Assembly (NCBI GenBank): GCA_000733415.1
Contig: KL662192.1
Coordinates: forward strand, 310,240 to 374,239
From: [Leptolyngbya] sp. JSC-1
GTDB lineage: Bacteria; Cyanobacteriota; Cyanobacteriia; Elainellales; Elainellaceae
Direction: 5' to 3'
Length of the DNA stretch: 64,000 bases
Shown: one piece after another, positions 33,127-43,200 of the stretch
Layout: every line of letters begins with the position of its first letter
How positions within the stretch are numbered: the first letter of the stretch is position 1
Program-made: the position numbers and the translations under genes
Notes under the pieces: generated by a model
Told to the model about the DNA's origin: nothing
Seen by the model: the letters and a program-made list of their open reading frames with translations, nothing else
The model's database searches: none

Positions 33127-35838
33127 ATGTCACTTGCTACCACAACTCAGCTTATTCAGCAGCTTTATCGCTTGATCCTGCATGAGCATCAGCAGCTTTA
33201 TGCCGTTTGGCAAGGTGCTGATATGTTGCAGTCACAATATGAAAAGGTACTGACCGCTGATATTGTGGAAGCCCATCTTCAGGGCAGACAGACGATTTCA
33301 GTCCGATTACTGCAACCAGGTACTAACACTGCCAAAGCAGGTTGTATTGATTTTGATGCACCTAAAGATGGTTCTGACCATGATGCGCTTCAAGCGGTTT
33401 TGACTCAGGCTCAACGGGTACAGACAACAGCGACTGATCGCGCTCTATCGACCTATTTAGAGTTCAGTGGTCGTCGGGGGTTTCATCTTTGGCTGTTTTC
33501 CGAGGCTCCTCTACCTGGCATCACTTGGATTAAGGCACTACAAAACCTTTGTTATCTGTCAGGTTACAAACCCAAAGAAATTTACCCAGCAACCGCAACG
33601 ATCGCAGACGATGGCAAAGCCTCTGGGCGACCGATTCGTCTACCCTGCGGAATTCACCAAATTAGTGGTAAGCGCAATGGATTTTTGCCTGAAACAGTGG
33701 AATGGGTAGATGGATACCCGATTGTTCCAGAGAATCAGGTGGCGCTAATGGCTGACGTTCAACAGGTGAGTGCAGCCGCGATCGCTCAACTGGCAGAGGA
33801 AAAGTTGCAGGAACCAGAGAAAAGAAAAGTAGTTGTGGACTCCAGTTCAAATTCTGTTGGAAGTGCGCCAAACGTGCAATCCAAAATCCAAAATCTAAAA
33901 TCGGCAGACTTTTCTGTCCTAGCACCTGATGAACATCCGGCGTGTATTTACTACCTGATGAATCATGGTGCGCCGACTGACCAGGACTACAATTCAGTCA
34001 ACCTTACCCTCTCGCGCTATGCCATTACTAGAGGATGCGATCGCAATCAGATAGAATCCCTGGCAGAAAAGATGGCTCAGGCATCTGAGCACCACCCCAC
34101 CAGTAAGCTGACCGTTGATGCTAAGCTGCGGAACTTTCACGGTGCCTATGCTTCAGCTCGGCGCAATCCTCAAGATTACCAATGGAGTTGTAGCTATGTT
34201 CGAGCCAGCCAAGAGTTAGTGAATTGTGGAGGCTGTACTGGCTATGCTTGTCCCTTTTGGCAGTGGGACAGACCCGATGGGGACAATGAAGCAGCCAGAC
34301 GAGCAGAACGAGAATTGCTAGCCTACATTCTTCACCATCCAGAAGCTGGAATGCAGGAAGCCCTAGGGATTGACCTTCCTGCTGAGGGATTCATTTCAAC
34401 CTGTCAGTCCTTGGAAGGTGAAAAGGCTCCTTTGTATTTGCATCGAATGATTTGGGAGGCTCTTGTCAGGCTTGAAACCGATGGGAGAGAACTGATTCCA
34501 AGCTTGATTCTGTCGCAGTTAGAACAGGTTCCAGATGAAAGATTCGCATTGTCTACAGGTGTCATCAATCAAGTAGCAACCTATTTGGATGAGTGGCTGC
34601 AAATGTCGTCCTGTAGTTGGAACACGTTTGTGGAGCATTTGACGAAGGTAAGAGATACAGGGCTGCGTTTGCTGGCGACAGAACAGGCGACCACTGCGAC
34701 TGAGTTGTTGGGCGATCGCCTTCAACCTGTCACTGAGACCCTGGAAACCCTGATCAACAAGTCCCAAAATCTTCAGCGTCGCAGTGCTTCTCAAACATTG
34801 CCAATGGTGGCATACAGTCAGGATTTGATCCGAGATCTGTTTGGGCAACCGCAGACTGCAATTCCAACCCCTGCTCACTGGCTCAACCATGCTCTCAATG
34901 GTGGACTGCATCCGGGTAGACTCTATGTGATTGGCGCACCCCCTGGATCGGGCAAGACGACCTGGTGTGCCTGGTGTGCAGATGAGGCAGCTAAAGCCCG
35001 AACGCCAGTACTTTATGTTTCGTTTGAAATGGGTAGGCAGCAGCTCTGGGTGAGTGCGTTATCCAGGCTTGCTGGACTTAACTCAGGGTTAATTGAGTCT
35101 AAGCAGTGGGATGACCCAGACTATGCCAATACTCAATGGTTAAAGCAGCAAGTTGCTCAGGCGATTCGCGCTTACGACCAGCAGATTGCCGAACATTTAA
35201 CTATTCTTGAAGCAGGACCAGAAGTTACAGTAGCTCACCTTAAAGGTGTGATTGCTCAGGTTAGACGGACTGTTAATTTGAGCAAAAATGCGCCCGTGTT
35301 GGTGGTGGTTGATTACCTGCAATTGATGTGCTGCGGGGATGAAAAGTTGGATTCTGGTGCAAACGAAGTTTTGCGGGTTTCCAGAGTGGCAACTGGTCTG
35401 AAACAGTTGGCGCGGGATACAAATACCGCTGTCGTTGCGATTAGCGACATCAATAAGGCAGCTTATCAAGAAGCGCTCCGGACTGGAACCCTTGATATGG
35501 GTGCATTGCGAGACTCGTTTAAGATTGCTCATGCTGCGGATTGCATTATGCTGTTGCAAACGGGCAAGGCACAGCGAGGCAATGATCAGCCCAAAGACCA
35601 GGTTGACTTATTGGAAGAGCGCTATGCAGGTAATCACCTAAAGCTGCGGCAGCTTCAGGATGTCCGGACTCGCTTCCCTTTGAATGAAAAAGCGAAAGCT
35701 ACTTATGCACGTCTCAGCCTGCTCAAGAATCGAGGGGGGATGACCGCAGAACCAATGTTTGTCTATGAACGGGCATATCACCGCTTTATTCCGGTTGATC
35801 TTGACTTGGGAGGGGATAATGAATTTGAGGATCTCTAG
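33127..35838 (+). CDS. Primase-helicase: archaeo-eukaryotic-type primase fused to DnaB-like helicase
   Basis: A 903-residue replication protein with three parts. Residues 1-230 are an AEP-type primase with the catalytic D75-x-D77 (CIDFDAP), H120 in SGRRGFHLWLF, and H177 in RPIRLPCGIHQ. Residues 300-395 carry a Cys-containing segment (CSYVRAS...CGGCTGYACPFW), perhaps zinc-binding, then a DnaB N-terminal-like helical region (ERELLAYILHHPE). Residues 585-830 are a RecA-fold helicase: Walker A GAPPGSGKT (603-611), Walker B VVVDYLQL (D729). Both activities in one chain recall phage T7-like primase-helicases, but with a different primase fold. It follows the iterons and overlaps the polymerase gene by 20 bases. 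Confidence 0.85.
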   Translation: MSLATTTQLIQQLYRLILHEHQQLYAVWQGADMLQSQYEKVLTADIVEAHLQGRQTISVRLLQPGTNTAKAGCIDFDAPKDGSDHDALQAVLTQAQRVQTTATDRALSTYLEFSGRRGFHLWLFSEAPLPGITWIKALQNLCYLSGYKPKEIYPATATIADDGKASGRPIRLPCGIHQISGKRNGFLPETVEWVDGYPIVPENQVALMADVQQVSAAAIAQLAEEKLQEPEKRKVVVDSSSNSVGSAPNVQSKIQNLKSADFSVLAPDEHPACIYYLMNHGAPTDQDYNSVNLTLSRYAITRGCDRNQIESLAEKMAQASEHHPTSKLTVDAKLRNFHGAYASARRNPQDYQWSCSYVRASQELVNCGGCTGYACPFWQWDRPDGDNEAARRAERELLAYILHHPEAGMQEALGIDLPAEGFISTCQSLEGEKAPLYLHRMIWEALVRLETDGRELIPSLILSQLEQVPDERFALSTGVINQVATYLDEWLQMSSCSWNTFVEHLTKVRDTGLRLLATEQATTATELLGDRLQPVTETLETLINKSQNLQRRSASQTLPMVAYSQDLIRDLFGQPQTAIPTPAHWLNHALNGGLHPGRLYVIGAPPGSGKTTWCAWCADEAAKARTPVLYVSFEMGRQQLWVSALSRLAGLNSGLIESKQWDDPDYANTQWLKQQVAQAIRAYDQQIAEHLTILEAGPEVTVAHLKGVIAQVRRTVNLSKNAPVLVVVDYLQLMCCGDEKLDSGANEVLRVSRVATGLKQLARDTNTAVVAISDINKAAYQEALRTGTLDMGALRDSFKIAHAADCIMLLQTGKAQRGNDQPKDQVDLLEERYAGNHLKLRQLQDVRTRFPLNEKAKATYARLSLLKNRGGMTAEPMFVYERAYHRFIPVDLDLGGDNEFEDL

Positions 35839-38278
35839 CTCTACTACACCATCACCAAATGTTGAACTAAACACTCCAGTAGATCCCTTCTACAACGATT
35901 TGATGGATTGGGCAAAAGAGCGTAAGCAGCAGTTCTTGAGGAATCGTGCTAAAGGTGTTTCTATAAATTCAAGATCAGATCATACAGAACCACTGAGCAA
36001 GACAGAAACAGAAACCTGGATTGAAACCTGGTACACTCCTCCGTCTTTACCTTCAAGAATGGCTAGGCAAAAAGTTATTTCTTCTGATGCACTTTATCAA
36101 AAAATTGAAGATGCAGAAGCGGTAGAGGTAAAGGATGCTCAAGAAGAGAACCAACCGAAATCCCAAGCTCCAGAGTTCAAAAACCTGCCATCTTCTCTGC
36201 CTAGTACGTCGTCAATTCAAGATCCCTCTACTTTTGAGATTGGACAACAAGTTGTTCTCCGTCCAGGCTCTCAGCGTATACCAATGGGTATTCCAATTGA
36301 TGCTGTACTGACCATTCAGGAGATGTATGTCAACGTTTATCGACAACATCAAAATATCTGGTGTGTTTGGTGTAGTAGTGATGCTTTTTCTGGTTTGAAG
36401 TCGATCGATTTAGATTGCTTAATGCCGTTGCCAGAAATAACTCACATTGCTAACACAGAAAGGATATCTGCAATGGATTTAGAAGATTTTTATATAGATG
36501 AGAAAGCAGATTCTAGTTCATCTCATGCTGCCGTGAGTTATGAGTTCGTTGAAGATGGACAACGACTTACAGAAGTACTTAAGCCCTTGCAAAGTTGTCA
36601 GGCGATCGCGGTTGATACAGAAACCACTGGACTTGATCCATTGAAGGATCGAATTCGCTTAGTGCAAATTGCTACGGCTAATCAGCCTGTTATTATCATT
36701 GACCTGTTTAAAGTTGCCAAGGAATCGCTAGCTCCTCTGTACGAACTGCTCCAAGGTACGCCAATCAAAGTCTTGCAGAATGCCAAATTCGACTTGAAGT
36801 TTCTTCAACAGGCAGGGCTTCCTATTGCTGGCAAACTGTTCGACACGATGATAGCGGCGCAATTATTGGATGCAGGAGTGCGTTCGCACGGATACAACCT
36901 GGCGGAACTAGTCAAGGTCTATCTAGGAGAAGAACTCTCCAAAGAACAGCAGCGAAGTGATTGGAGCAATCCCAGCCTTTCTTCTGAACAGTTAGAGTAT
37001 GCAGCGCGAGATGCAGCGATTTTACTGCGGTTACGCGAGGTAATGAAGCCTAAGCTAACAGGTGTTCGCTTGGTGGAAACTGCCAAATTGGAATTTGATT
37101 GTTTGGGGGCGATCGCCCAAATGGAACTTAACGGAATGCTGCTCGATCTCTCCCGTTGGGATTCTCTACGACAAGAACTGGAGCAAAGAAGAGACCAGAT
37201 GGCGAGTGCATTACGACAACAGTTTCAACCAGCCTTGCTAAGTGCCCAACTTGATCTCTTGGGGAATGAAGTGTCTCTCAATTTGGATAGTCAGCCGCAG
37301 GTATTAGAAGCATTACAGCAAATGGGTGTGCCAGTAGAGAACACCAGTAAACTCTCTCTGATTCCCCTGGCAGAAGAGCATCCGCCTGTCAGAGCATTGC
37401 TGGACTACCGCAAAGCAGCAAAATCAGTTCAGGCGTTTGCCAGTAGCCTGCCCAAGCATGTTCACCCCATTACTGGGCGCATTCATCCAGACTATCAACA
37501 GATGGGAGCTGCTACTGGGCGCATGTCCTGTCGTAACCCCAACCTGCAACAGATTCCCAGAGACAAAATCTTTCGCAGTTGCTTTATTCCGGCTCCAGGC
37601 TATCGCTTAGTCGTGGCAGACTACTCTCAGATTGAACTGCGGGTCGCAGCAGAACTCAGTGGCGATCGCCGCATGATTGAGGCATACCAGAATGATGAAG
37701 ACCTGCATAGGCTAACCGCTGCCCTGATTGCTGATAAATCCTTGGATCAAGTTGAGAAATCAGAGCGGCAGGCAGCCAAAGCCGTCAATTTTGGGCTGAT
37801 CTATGCGATGGGTGCTAAAGGATTAGCTGAGTACGCCTACAACAACTATGGGGTACAGATGAGCCTAAAGCAGGCAGAAATCTTTCGCAAGCGCTATTTT
37901 GAGGCATATCAGGGGATTGCCCGCTGGCATGGGGCGATGAAGCGCAGGTTGCCCAGGGAGATGCGGACAATGGGCGATCGCCTCCGGCGCTGGCAAGATG
38001 AGCCGAAGTTAACAGAGCTGCTAAACACTCCAGTTCAGGGCACTGCCGCCGATATTACCAAAGCTGCCTTAGCAAAACTGCCTACAGCCTTGAGGGAAAC
38101 GGAAGCTAGATTAATTGGCACTGTGCATGATGAAATTTTGCTGGAAGCTCCAGAGGGTAAGGCAGAACAGGCTGCACAGATTCTTCAGCAAGTGATGGAG
38201 CAAGCTGGACAGCAGTATTTAAGAAAAGTGCCAGTGAAAGCCGATGTGGCGATCGCCCTCAATTGGGCGGGGAAGTAG
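35819..38278 (+). CDS. Family A DNA polymerase with 3'-5' exonuclease, no 5' nuclease domain
   Basis: The ATG at 35819 has GGGAGGGG upstream and overlaps the primase-helicase end by 20 bases; the longer frame from 35759 is unlikely. The 819-residue protein has an N-terminal extension (1-240, with an SH3-like stretch around 140-215) and a DEDD exonuclease domain with D266/E268 (VDTETTGLDP). The polymerase domain shows motif A VVADYSQIELR (D601), the O-helix region AAKAVNFGLIYAMG and motif C TVHDEILLE (D771, E772). The 5'-3' nuclease of bacterial Pol I is absent, as in phage replicative family A enzymes. It is therefore a good candidate for this replicon's replicative polymerase. Confidence 0.9.
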   Translation: MNLRISSSTTPSPNVELNTPVDPFYNDLMDWAKERKQQFLRNRAKGVSINSRSDHTEPLSKTETETWIETWYTPPSLPSRMARQKVISSDALYQKIEDAEAVEVKDAQEENQPKSQAPEFKNLPSSLPSTSSIQDPSTFEIGQQVVLRPGSQRIPMGIPIDAVLTIQEMYVNVYRQHQNIWCVWCSSDAFSGLKSIDLDCLMPLPEITHIANTERISAMDLEDFYIDEKADSSSSHAAVSYEFVEDGQRLTEVLKPLQSCQAIAVDTETTGLDPLKDRIRLVQIATANQPVIIIDLFKVAKESLAPLYELLQGTPIKVLQNAKFDLKFLQQAGLPIAGKLFDTMIAAQLLDAGVRSHGYNLAELVKVYLGEELSKEQQRSDWSNPSLSSEQLEYAARDAAILLRLREVMKPKLTGVRLVETAKLEFDCLGAIAQMELNGMLLDLSRWDSLRQELEQRRDQMASALRQQFQPALLSAQLDLLGNEVSLNLDSQPQVLEALQQMGVPVENTSKLSLIPLAEEHPPVRALLDYRKAAKSVQAFASSLPKHVHPITGRIHPDYQQMGAATGRMSCRNPNLQQIPRDKIFRSCFIPAPGYRLVVADYSQIELRVAAELSGDRRMIEAYQNDEDLHRLTAALIADKSLDQVEKSERQAAKAVNFGLIYAMGAKGLAEYAYNNYGVQMSLKQAEIFRKRYFEAYQGIARWHGAMKRRLPREMRTMGDRLRRWQDEPKLTELLNTPVQGTAADITKAALAKLPTALRETEARLIGTVHDEILLEAPEGKAEQAAQILQQVMEQAGQQYLRKVPVKADVAIALNWAGK

Positions 38279-38298
38279 TGGTTGCTTTCAAAAGATTG

Positions 38299-38769
38299 TT
38301 AAGATTTCCCTGACTTTTTGCCAAATTGAGCTACCAATTCTGCACGGGTCAACGTACATAAGGCATGGATAGAGTTCTTGGCTGGAGTTTGTAGGAGGTA
38401 GGCGATCGCTGATCTAAGCGTTTCGTCAATTTCACCAAATCGCAATTTTGCTAGAGCTTCTAGAGCTTCCTTTTCTCCTTGCTTTTGAATGTAGTATTCC
38501 TCAACAGGACCGATGATTTTGAAAAGATCTTTTTTAAGTGTTGAGGGATTGACACCGTTCTCTAAGCCAGTCAGTAATTCTTCCCGCGAACATGTCAGCA
38601 AAAGACGGAGTACTTCATTCGATGGCATTTCAGTCATTAGATCGATGGCTTCTGACAATACCTCATCTAAAGTGCCATACCGCAGCATGAGCAATTGGCG
38701 AACCACCGATCGTTGATCTTCAAGTTTTGCCAGATGTTTGAACTCTTCAATATAGGATGGCATAAGCAT
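38299..38769 (-). CDS. DUF4351-like helical protein, related to Rpn nuclease C-terminus
   Basis: A 156-residue protein made of repeated helical units with the pattern LLMLRYGTLDEVLSEAIDLM and LAKLRFGEIDETLRSAIAYL, each ending in an SREELL/TRAELV-like helix. The same unit (ILKVRFGTLDEQLASIVAHL) ends the neighbouring Rpn-type protein. It has no nuclease core and could be a derived or truncated relative. It lies 33 bases downstream of that gene on the same strand, so the two are probably co-transcribed. Such proteins are abundant in cyanobacteria; function unknown. Confidence 0.6.
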   Translation of the reverse strand: MLMPSYIEEFKHLAKLEDQRSVVRQLLMLRYGTLDEVLSEAIDLMTEMPSNEVLRLLLTCSREELLTGLENGVNPSTLKKDLFKIIGPVEEYYIQKQGEKEALEALAKLRFGEIDETLRSAIAYLLQTPAKNSIHALCTLTRAELVAQFGKKSGKS

Positions 38770-38802
38770 GCATTCTCCTATCTCTTTGGTTAGCAGGTAT
38801 TA

Positions 38803-39765
38803 TCAGGGTTCTGGCTGACTAAACCGTGTTAAGAGATCTTCACGGGATAGTTCCAGCAAGAGCCGTGTGTACTCCTCAGGCGATAAAGTCAATAAGTGGG
38901 CAACAATCGACGCTAACTGCTCATCTAAAGTGCCAAAACGAACTTTGAGAATATTCTCAATAATCTCGCGTTGTCCCTCCTCCTTTATTAGTCGTTCGAT
39001 GCTAGTAACGTAGGGCATTTGCCGTTCCTCTTGGTACTGTCGTAGCTCTGCTAGAAATTCCCGCTCTAGGTTATCAGGCAGTGTCATCATCCAGCTAACC
39101 AATCTGAATAGCTCCACCGCATCACTTTCACTATAACCTTGCTCGAATAACTTGAGAACGAGTGCCCACTTCCACTGCTTACGTTGCTGGGGCTGACCAG
39201 CCGTGGCTTTTGTTTTTAGATGAGCCATAACTACGATAACGAATGGGTTTCGGCTCTGATCCAGCTCTTCCCAGTGGTCTTCATAATCAATGAGCTTGGC
39301 GATCGGAAATTCAATTCCAACTCGGCACCCACCCAGATCGTAACCGTAAGAAGAGGGTCGCCAGTTTGGACGCTCATCGCCCAAAACAGCAAGGCTGATC
39401 ACAGGTTTACGATAGCGATCGAAGCAGCGATAGTTATACACGAACATTCTTTCTGCGAAGCCAGAGTCCTCCTGAGATTGGACTTCTATATGTACGAGTA
39501 TCCAGGTTTCTTCGCCATCCTGTTGCCAAACCTTGAATAGTTTGTCGGTGAATCGTTTGCCCAGTTCGCTGTCTTTAACAAACTGCTGAAATTCTTGCTC
39601 CAGCGACTCATAGCTTCGGCTCCAGTCAATCAGTTCATGTACGACTGGGAAGAAAAATGCTAAGAATGGCTTAAAATAAAGCTCTAGCCCTTCTTTCCAA
39701 GGGTTATCAAAACTGGCTTGTGGTTCAGATGGTTTGGTAGATTGAATGCTTGGTTCATCGCTCAT
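38803..39765 (-). CDS. Rpn-type PD-(D/E)xK nuclease family protein with DUF4351 C-terminus
   Basis: A 320-residue protein of the family related to recombination-promoting nucleases. The nuclease core lies at about 35-160: an acidic residue in FTDKLFKVW, then ETWILVHIEVQSQED (the E-x-Q variant of the D/E-x-K motif) and FAERMFVYNYRCFDRY. The C-terminal 60 residues carry a DUF4351-like helical repeat with VRFGTLDEQLASIV and LLLELSREDLLTRF. Members are mobile, multicopy genes in cyanobacteria; E. coli Rpn proteins stimulate RecA-independent recombination. Local role unknown. Confidence 0.75.
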   Translation of the reverse strand: MSDEPSIQSTKPSEPQASFDNPWKEGLELYFKPFLAFFFPVVHELIDWSRSYESLEQEFQQFVKDSELGKRFTDKLFKVWQQDGEETWILVHIEVQSQEDSGFAERMFVYNYRCFDRYRKPVISLAVLGDERPNWRPSSYGYDLGGCRVGIEFPIAKLIDYEDHWEELDQSRNPFVIVVMAHLKTKATAGQPQQRKQWKWALVLKLFEQGYSESDAVELFRLVSWMMTLPDNLEREFLAELRQYQEERQMPYVTSIERLIKEEGQREIIENILKVRFGTLDEQLASIVAHLLTLSPEEYTRLLLELSREDLLTRFSQPEP

Positions 39766-39793
39766 GCAACGTTAACCCGTGTATTACCTGTAA

Positions 39794-40120
39794 TCATAGA
39801 GATTCGTCAGGTTCGTAATAGCGCCAGTTGTAGCGACGAGAGCTGCTACCGCTATCTAACTTATCGATCGCCCCTGGATCACCATTCAAAAACTCGCCCA
39901 GATTCTCATACTGGCTGGGATACCAGGAGCCAGAAGTCGTGGTTTTGGGTTCACCGGGTAGTACCAAACTTTCCCCAGGCTTGAGATGAGCAAAACGCGG
40001 GTGACATTCATCTTGAGTTCTGTCATCTGGGGTCAGGAGTTCTTCGCTTTCATCGTCGGGTTCCTGATCGTATGCCTGCACCAGCAAACCGTTCTCCAGA
40101 CGTTTAATGTGCCACGGCAT
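39794..40120 (-). CDS. Small acidic hypothetical protein
   Basis: A 108-residue hydrophilic protein starting MPWHIKRLENGLLVQAYDQ, rich in Asp, Glu, Ser and Pro, with aromatic residues near the C-terminus (SRRYNWRYYEPDESL). There is no membrane segment or known motif. Its ATG at 40120 is divergent from the RNA polymerase-like gene, with a 135-base shared upstream region. AGGAGGATAA lies just upstream and supports translation. It may share regulation with that polymerase. Confidence 0.55.
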   Translation of the reverse strand: MPWHIKRLENGLLVQAYDQEPDDESEELLTPDDRTQDECHPRFAHLKPGESLVLPGEPKTTTSGSWYPSQYENLGEFLNGDPGAIDKLDSGSSSRRYNWRYYEPDESL

Positions 40121-40202
40121 CGTTATCCTCCTTGCTGTTCAACTCAAGAATAGCCACCTGGCTGATTTTGCCATAGCTGCTTTGTGTAAAGGTCAAAAAC
40201 AG

Positions 40203-40223
40203 TCTAACGCTTTCTAAGTTAGA
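40203..40223. promoter_or_regulatory. Short inverted repeat before the RNA polymerase-like gene
   Basis: TCTAAC (40203-40208) and GTTAGA (40218-40223) flank a 9-base spacer, in the 135-base gap between two divergent genes and about 33 bases before the polymerase start. It is a possible operator; weak evidence. Confidence 0.3.
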
Positions 40224-40255
40224 TGATAGTACGTTTATATCATGAAGCGTAGGTA

Positions 40256-43200
40256 ATGGATCTGACCACGCGGGTCATTGAGGGTTCCGGTATCAGTATC
40301 CCGATTTTTGATGGGGCGCACAACAACGGGAAGGGACGGTATTTGTCGGAGCCGGAGATTATTAAAAACTCTTTGCTGGAACAGATGTTTGAGCCAGAGG
40401 AGTTGCAATCTCTGCTGCTCGTAAAAATTGACAATCGTAATCCTAATGCAAATCATCTGCGGTCGCGCAATTTTGCCGATGGCACTTCGCGGCGACTCAC
40501 ATTTAGTTCTGGCAACAGTTACTACTTTGCGGATGACGACTTGCGTCAGAAGATCCGGCGCTTATTTGCGACAGAGCCGGATACTGCCTGTCGGTATGGT
40601 TCTCTATTGGTGAGTAATTGCTACAAAGGGTCTGACAGGTTGGAGAACCTGCGGGTCAAAATTGTGGATTTCAATGATCCAGAGTATGCCCACTACAAGA
40701 CTGGAGATTGTCACGGTAAGATTTCACCGCAGTTGGCTCGTCAACTGGGGGGTGAGCAGAACTGCCCGTTTCAATTCCGGTTTGCCTGGAGGAAGCAATG
40801 GGCAGAAGAAAGCGAGGAAAACTGCCCTCGCGTCAGTTTCTTATCTAAGGGAACGCTACTGCCCGATGCCCGACTGACTGAGGCAGAGGGCTATGACATC
40901 ATCATGGATCGATCGTCGATCAAGGGGATTAAAAAAGCCCGGTTGGACGAGCTGGTTCCGTGTGGAGATTATGAGTTTCCGCGAGCCGCCATGGGCAACC
41001 GGGGCAATGCCAGAGCAACCAGTTACGACAATAGCTGGCAATTTACCATCTGGTATTCCGAGGATGCAGTGCGGCAGGATTTGAAGCAGCCGACTGAGAA
41101 AAAAGCCAAAGTTTTGGCAGATTTACAGCGAAATCCTTTGGCACTCGCACGATACATCGTGCAGGAATACGACAAGGAACAACAACGGCGACAGGAGCGA
41201 TCGGAAGAAGAATTTGAGGATATGGATGGGACTGCCAATAGTCAGGTACAGGAATCTCGCTGGATTTCACTGCTGAGAAGCGATAAATATGGGCAATTGG
41301 TTGAAACTCCCAAGTTTCGGAAGTTTGCAACGGATTATGTGGCAGGTAGATGGCGAGATTTAGCGATTAAGAGCGGCTACAGCCATAGTTCTGGTATGGC
41401 GATGCCATCGGATGACTTACCGCGTGGCACGGTTTGTGTGCCTCATCTGCCAGAAGGAGATGTGATTCTGACCCGCTACCCGATTGTTAACTCAGACAAT
41501 ATTCGCCTCTACCGCAACAGCCACGACCCGGAGCTGAAGAAAACTCGCAGTGTCATTTGGATTAACCCCAAAGATGCGGAGGAATATCACCAGGCAGACT
41601 TCGATGGCGATCAACTCATGGTTAGCCCTGCCAGCCAGTTGCCTAACCTTGCCAAAGAAACGCTGCGAGCGGGCGAGCCAGGACGGTTTGAGGCAGTAAA
41701 GCAACGCCCCAAGCTGGCTTACAGCGAAGTTGTAACTGATGATGGTGGCTCAAAGTATCAGAATTTGGCTCAGATTGCGGCGGCAGCGAATCAGAACAAG
41801 GTAGGTTTGGTGGCAACCAACATTGGGCGTGTGCAATCGTCGATGCCGGGAGAAGGGGAGAATGTTGAGCGGTTTGAGCGCCGTCAACGAAAACTACTCA
41901 ATCGTCTGTTTCAGGCACTTCAGGTCGAGGTCGACTCGCCCAAAAGTGCAGAGCGGTTGGAGGATATCAAGGAGATCGAAGGGGAGAATCTGCTTTCGGA
42001 TGCAAAACGCTGGTCAGAATCTCATCCCAGCCACTTTTTTGACTTTAAGAAGGACGATCGCCTCTATCGGAGCTTTGCGATGCCTGCCGATGCTCCTGGC
42101 TCGATCAATGTGCTTGCCAGAGAAGTCGTCAACCCTTTGTGGGAACCGACTCGCATTCGGAGCCGCGATCGCCACGAGTTTCGTTATCTCTTTCCCAAAG
42201 ATGAGTTGTCTGTGGATGCGTTGGAGTGGGCAGAGGAACTGAAGACTCGCTTCCAGCAAGCCAGGGATGAAATTCAGGAGCGGGTTGGGGAAGACCGGGA
42301 TGCGTTCAATGAGGAATTGGGCAAGCTTTACGACAGCTATCGGGCTGAAATTAATGAGTTGTTTCCGACCCCAGAGGAACGGTTTGAAGGAGCCGCCGCA
42401 CTTTGGTATACCCAGCACACGCGCCCGGAGATGGATCGGCATCGTCGGGATTGTCTAGTGTTGGCAGAGCAAATGGATATTACCTTTGCCCTTCAGCATG
42501 GCTATGAAGTACCCAGTGAAGCGCTACCCAAAGATGCTTATGTGTTGAGTGTACCGTTTGGCGCGGATGCGATTCGGTGGAAGGAAACTTTAGAGCAAAA
42601 AGGCATTCAATTTGATGCGATGATTCATCCGCAGCTACCGATGATTGAGTTTGCGCTCAAAGATCTGCCGCCCCGTTTGGTTGAAAAGCTAGAAGCTAAG
42701 TTCGGTCAGAACGTCAATGAGCTGGATACGCTTCGTGTGCCCGATGATTTGCGGATTATTCCTCCCGCTGATCATACTTGGGCGGAATCTCGGCAGGATT
42801 CAGGCGTGGGGGCGCTGGCATACAACCTGTTGACTGAGGAAGTCTGTCAGCAGCTTCAGGCATTTCAGTTCGATGAGATTAAGGTTTTGGGTATCCGCCA
42901 CAATGACTTTGCCGGGGAGAACTTTGCCAGTAAGCAATGGCGCAATAAAACTGTGAGCATTCAGGTAGGGGAGTTTGAACTGCCGGAATCGCATCCAGAG
43001 TACTACCGTTATAACGGCACCCCGATCGTCCAGATCGACGATAAGAACCTGGGCACCTTCTCACCGGATACCCCTAAGCTGCCGATCGGGAGTTTTTTTG
43101 AAGCTAATCTACGTCCTGAAGGTTCCAGTGTAGTGCTGAAGTTGAACCCTGATTCCATTCAACTGCCTGAGCCAGTCCTCCCTGGTGCGGAAGCTGTTCA

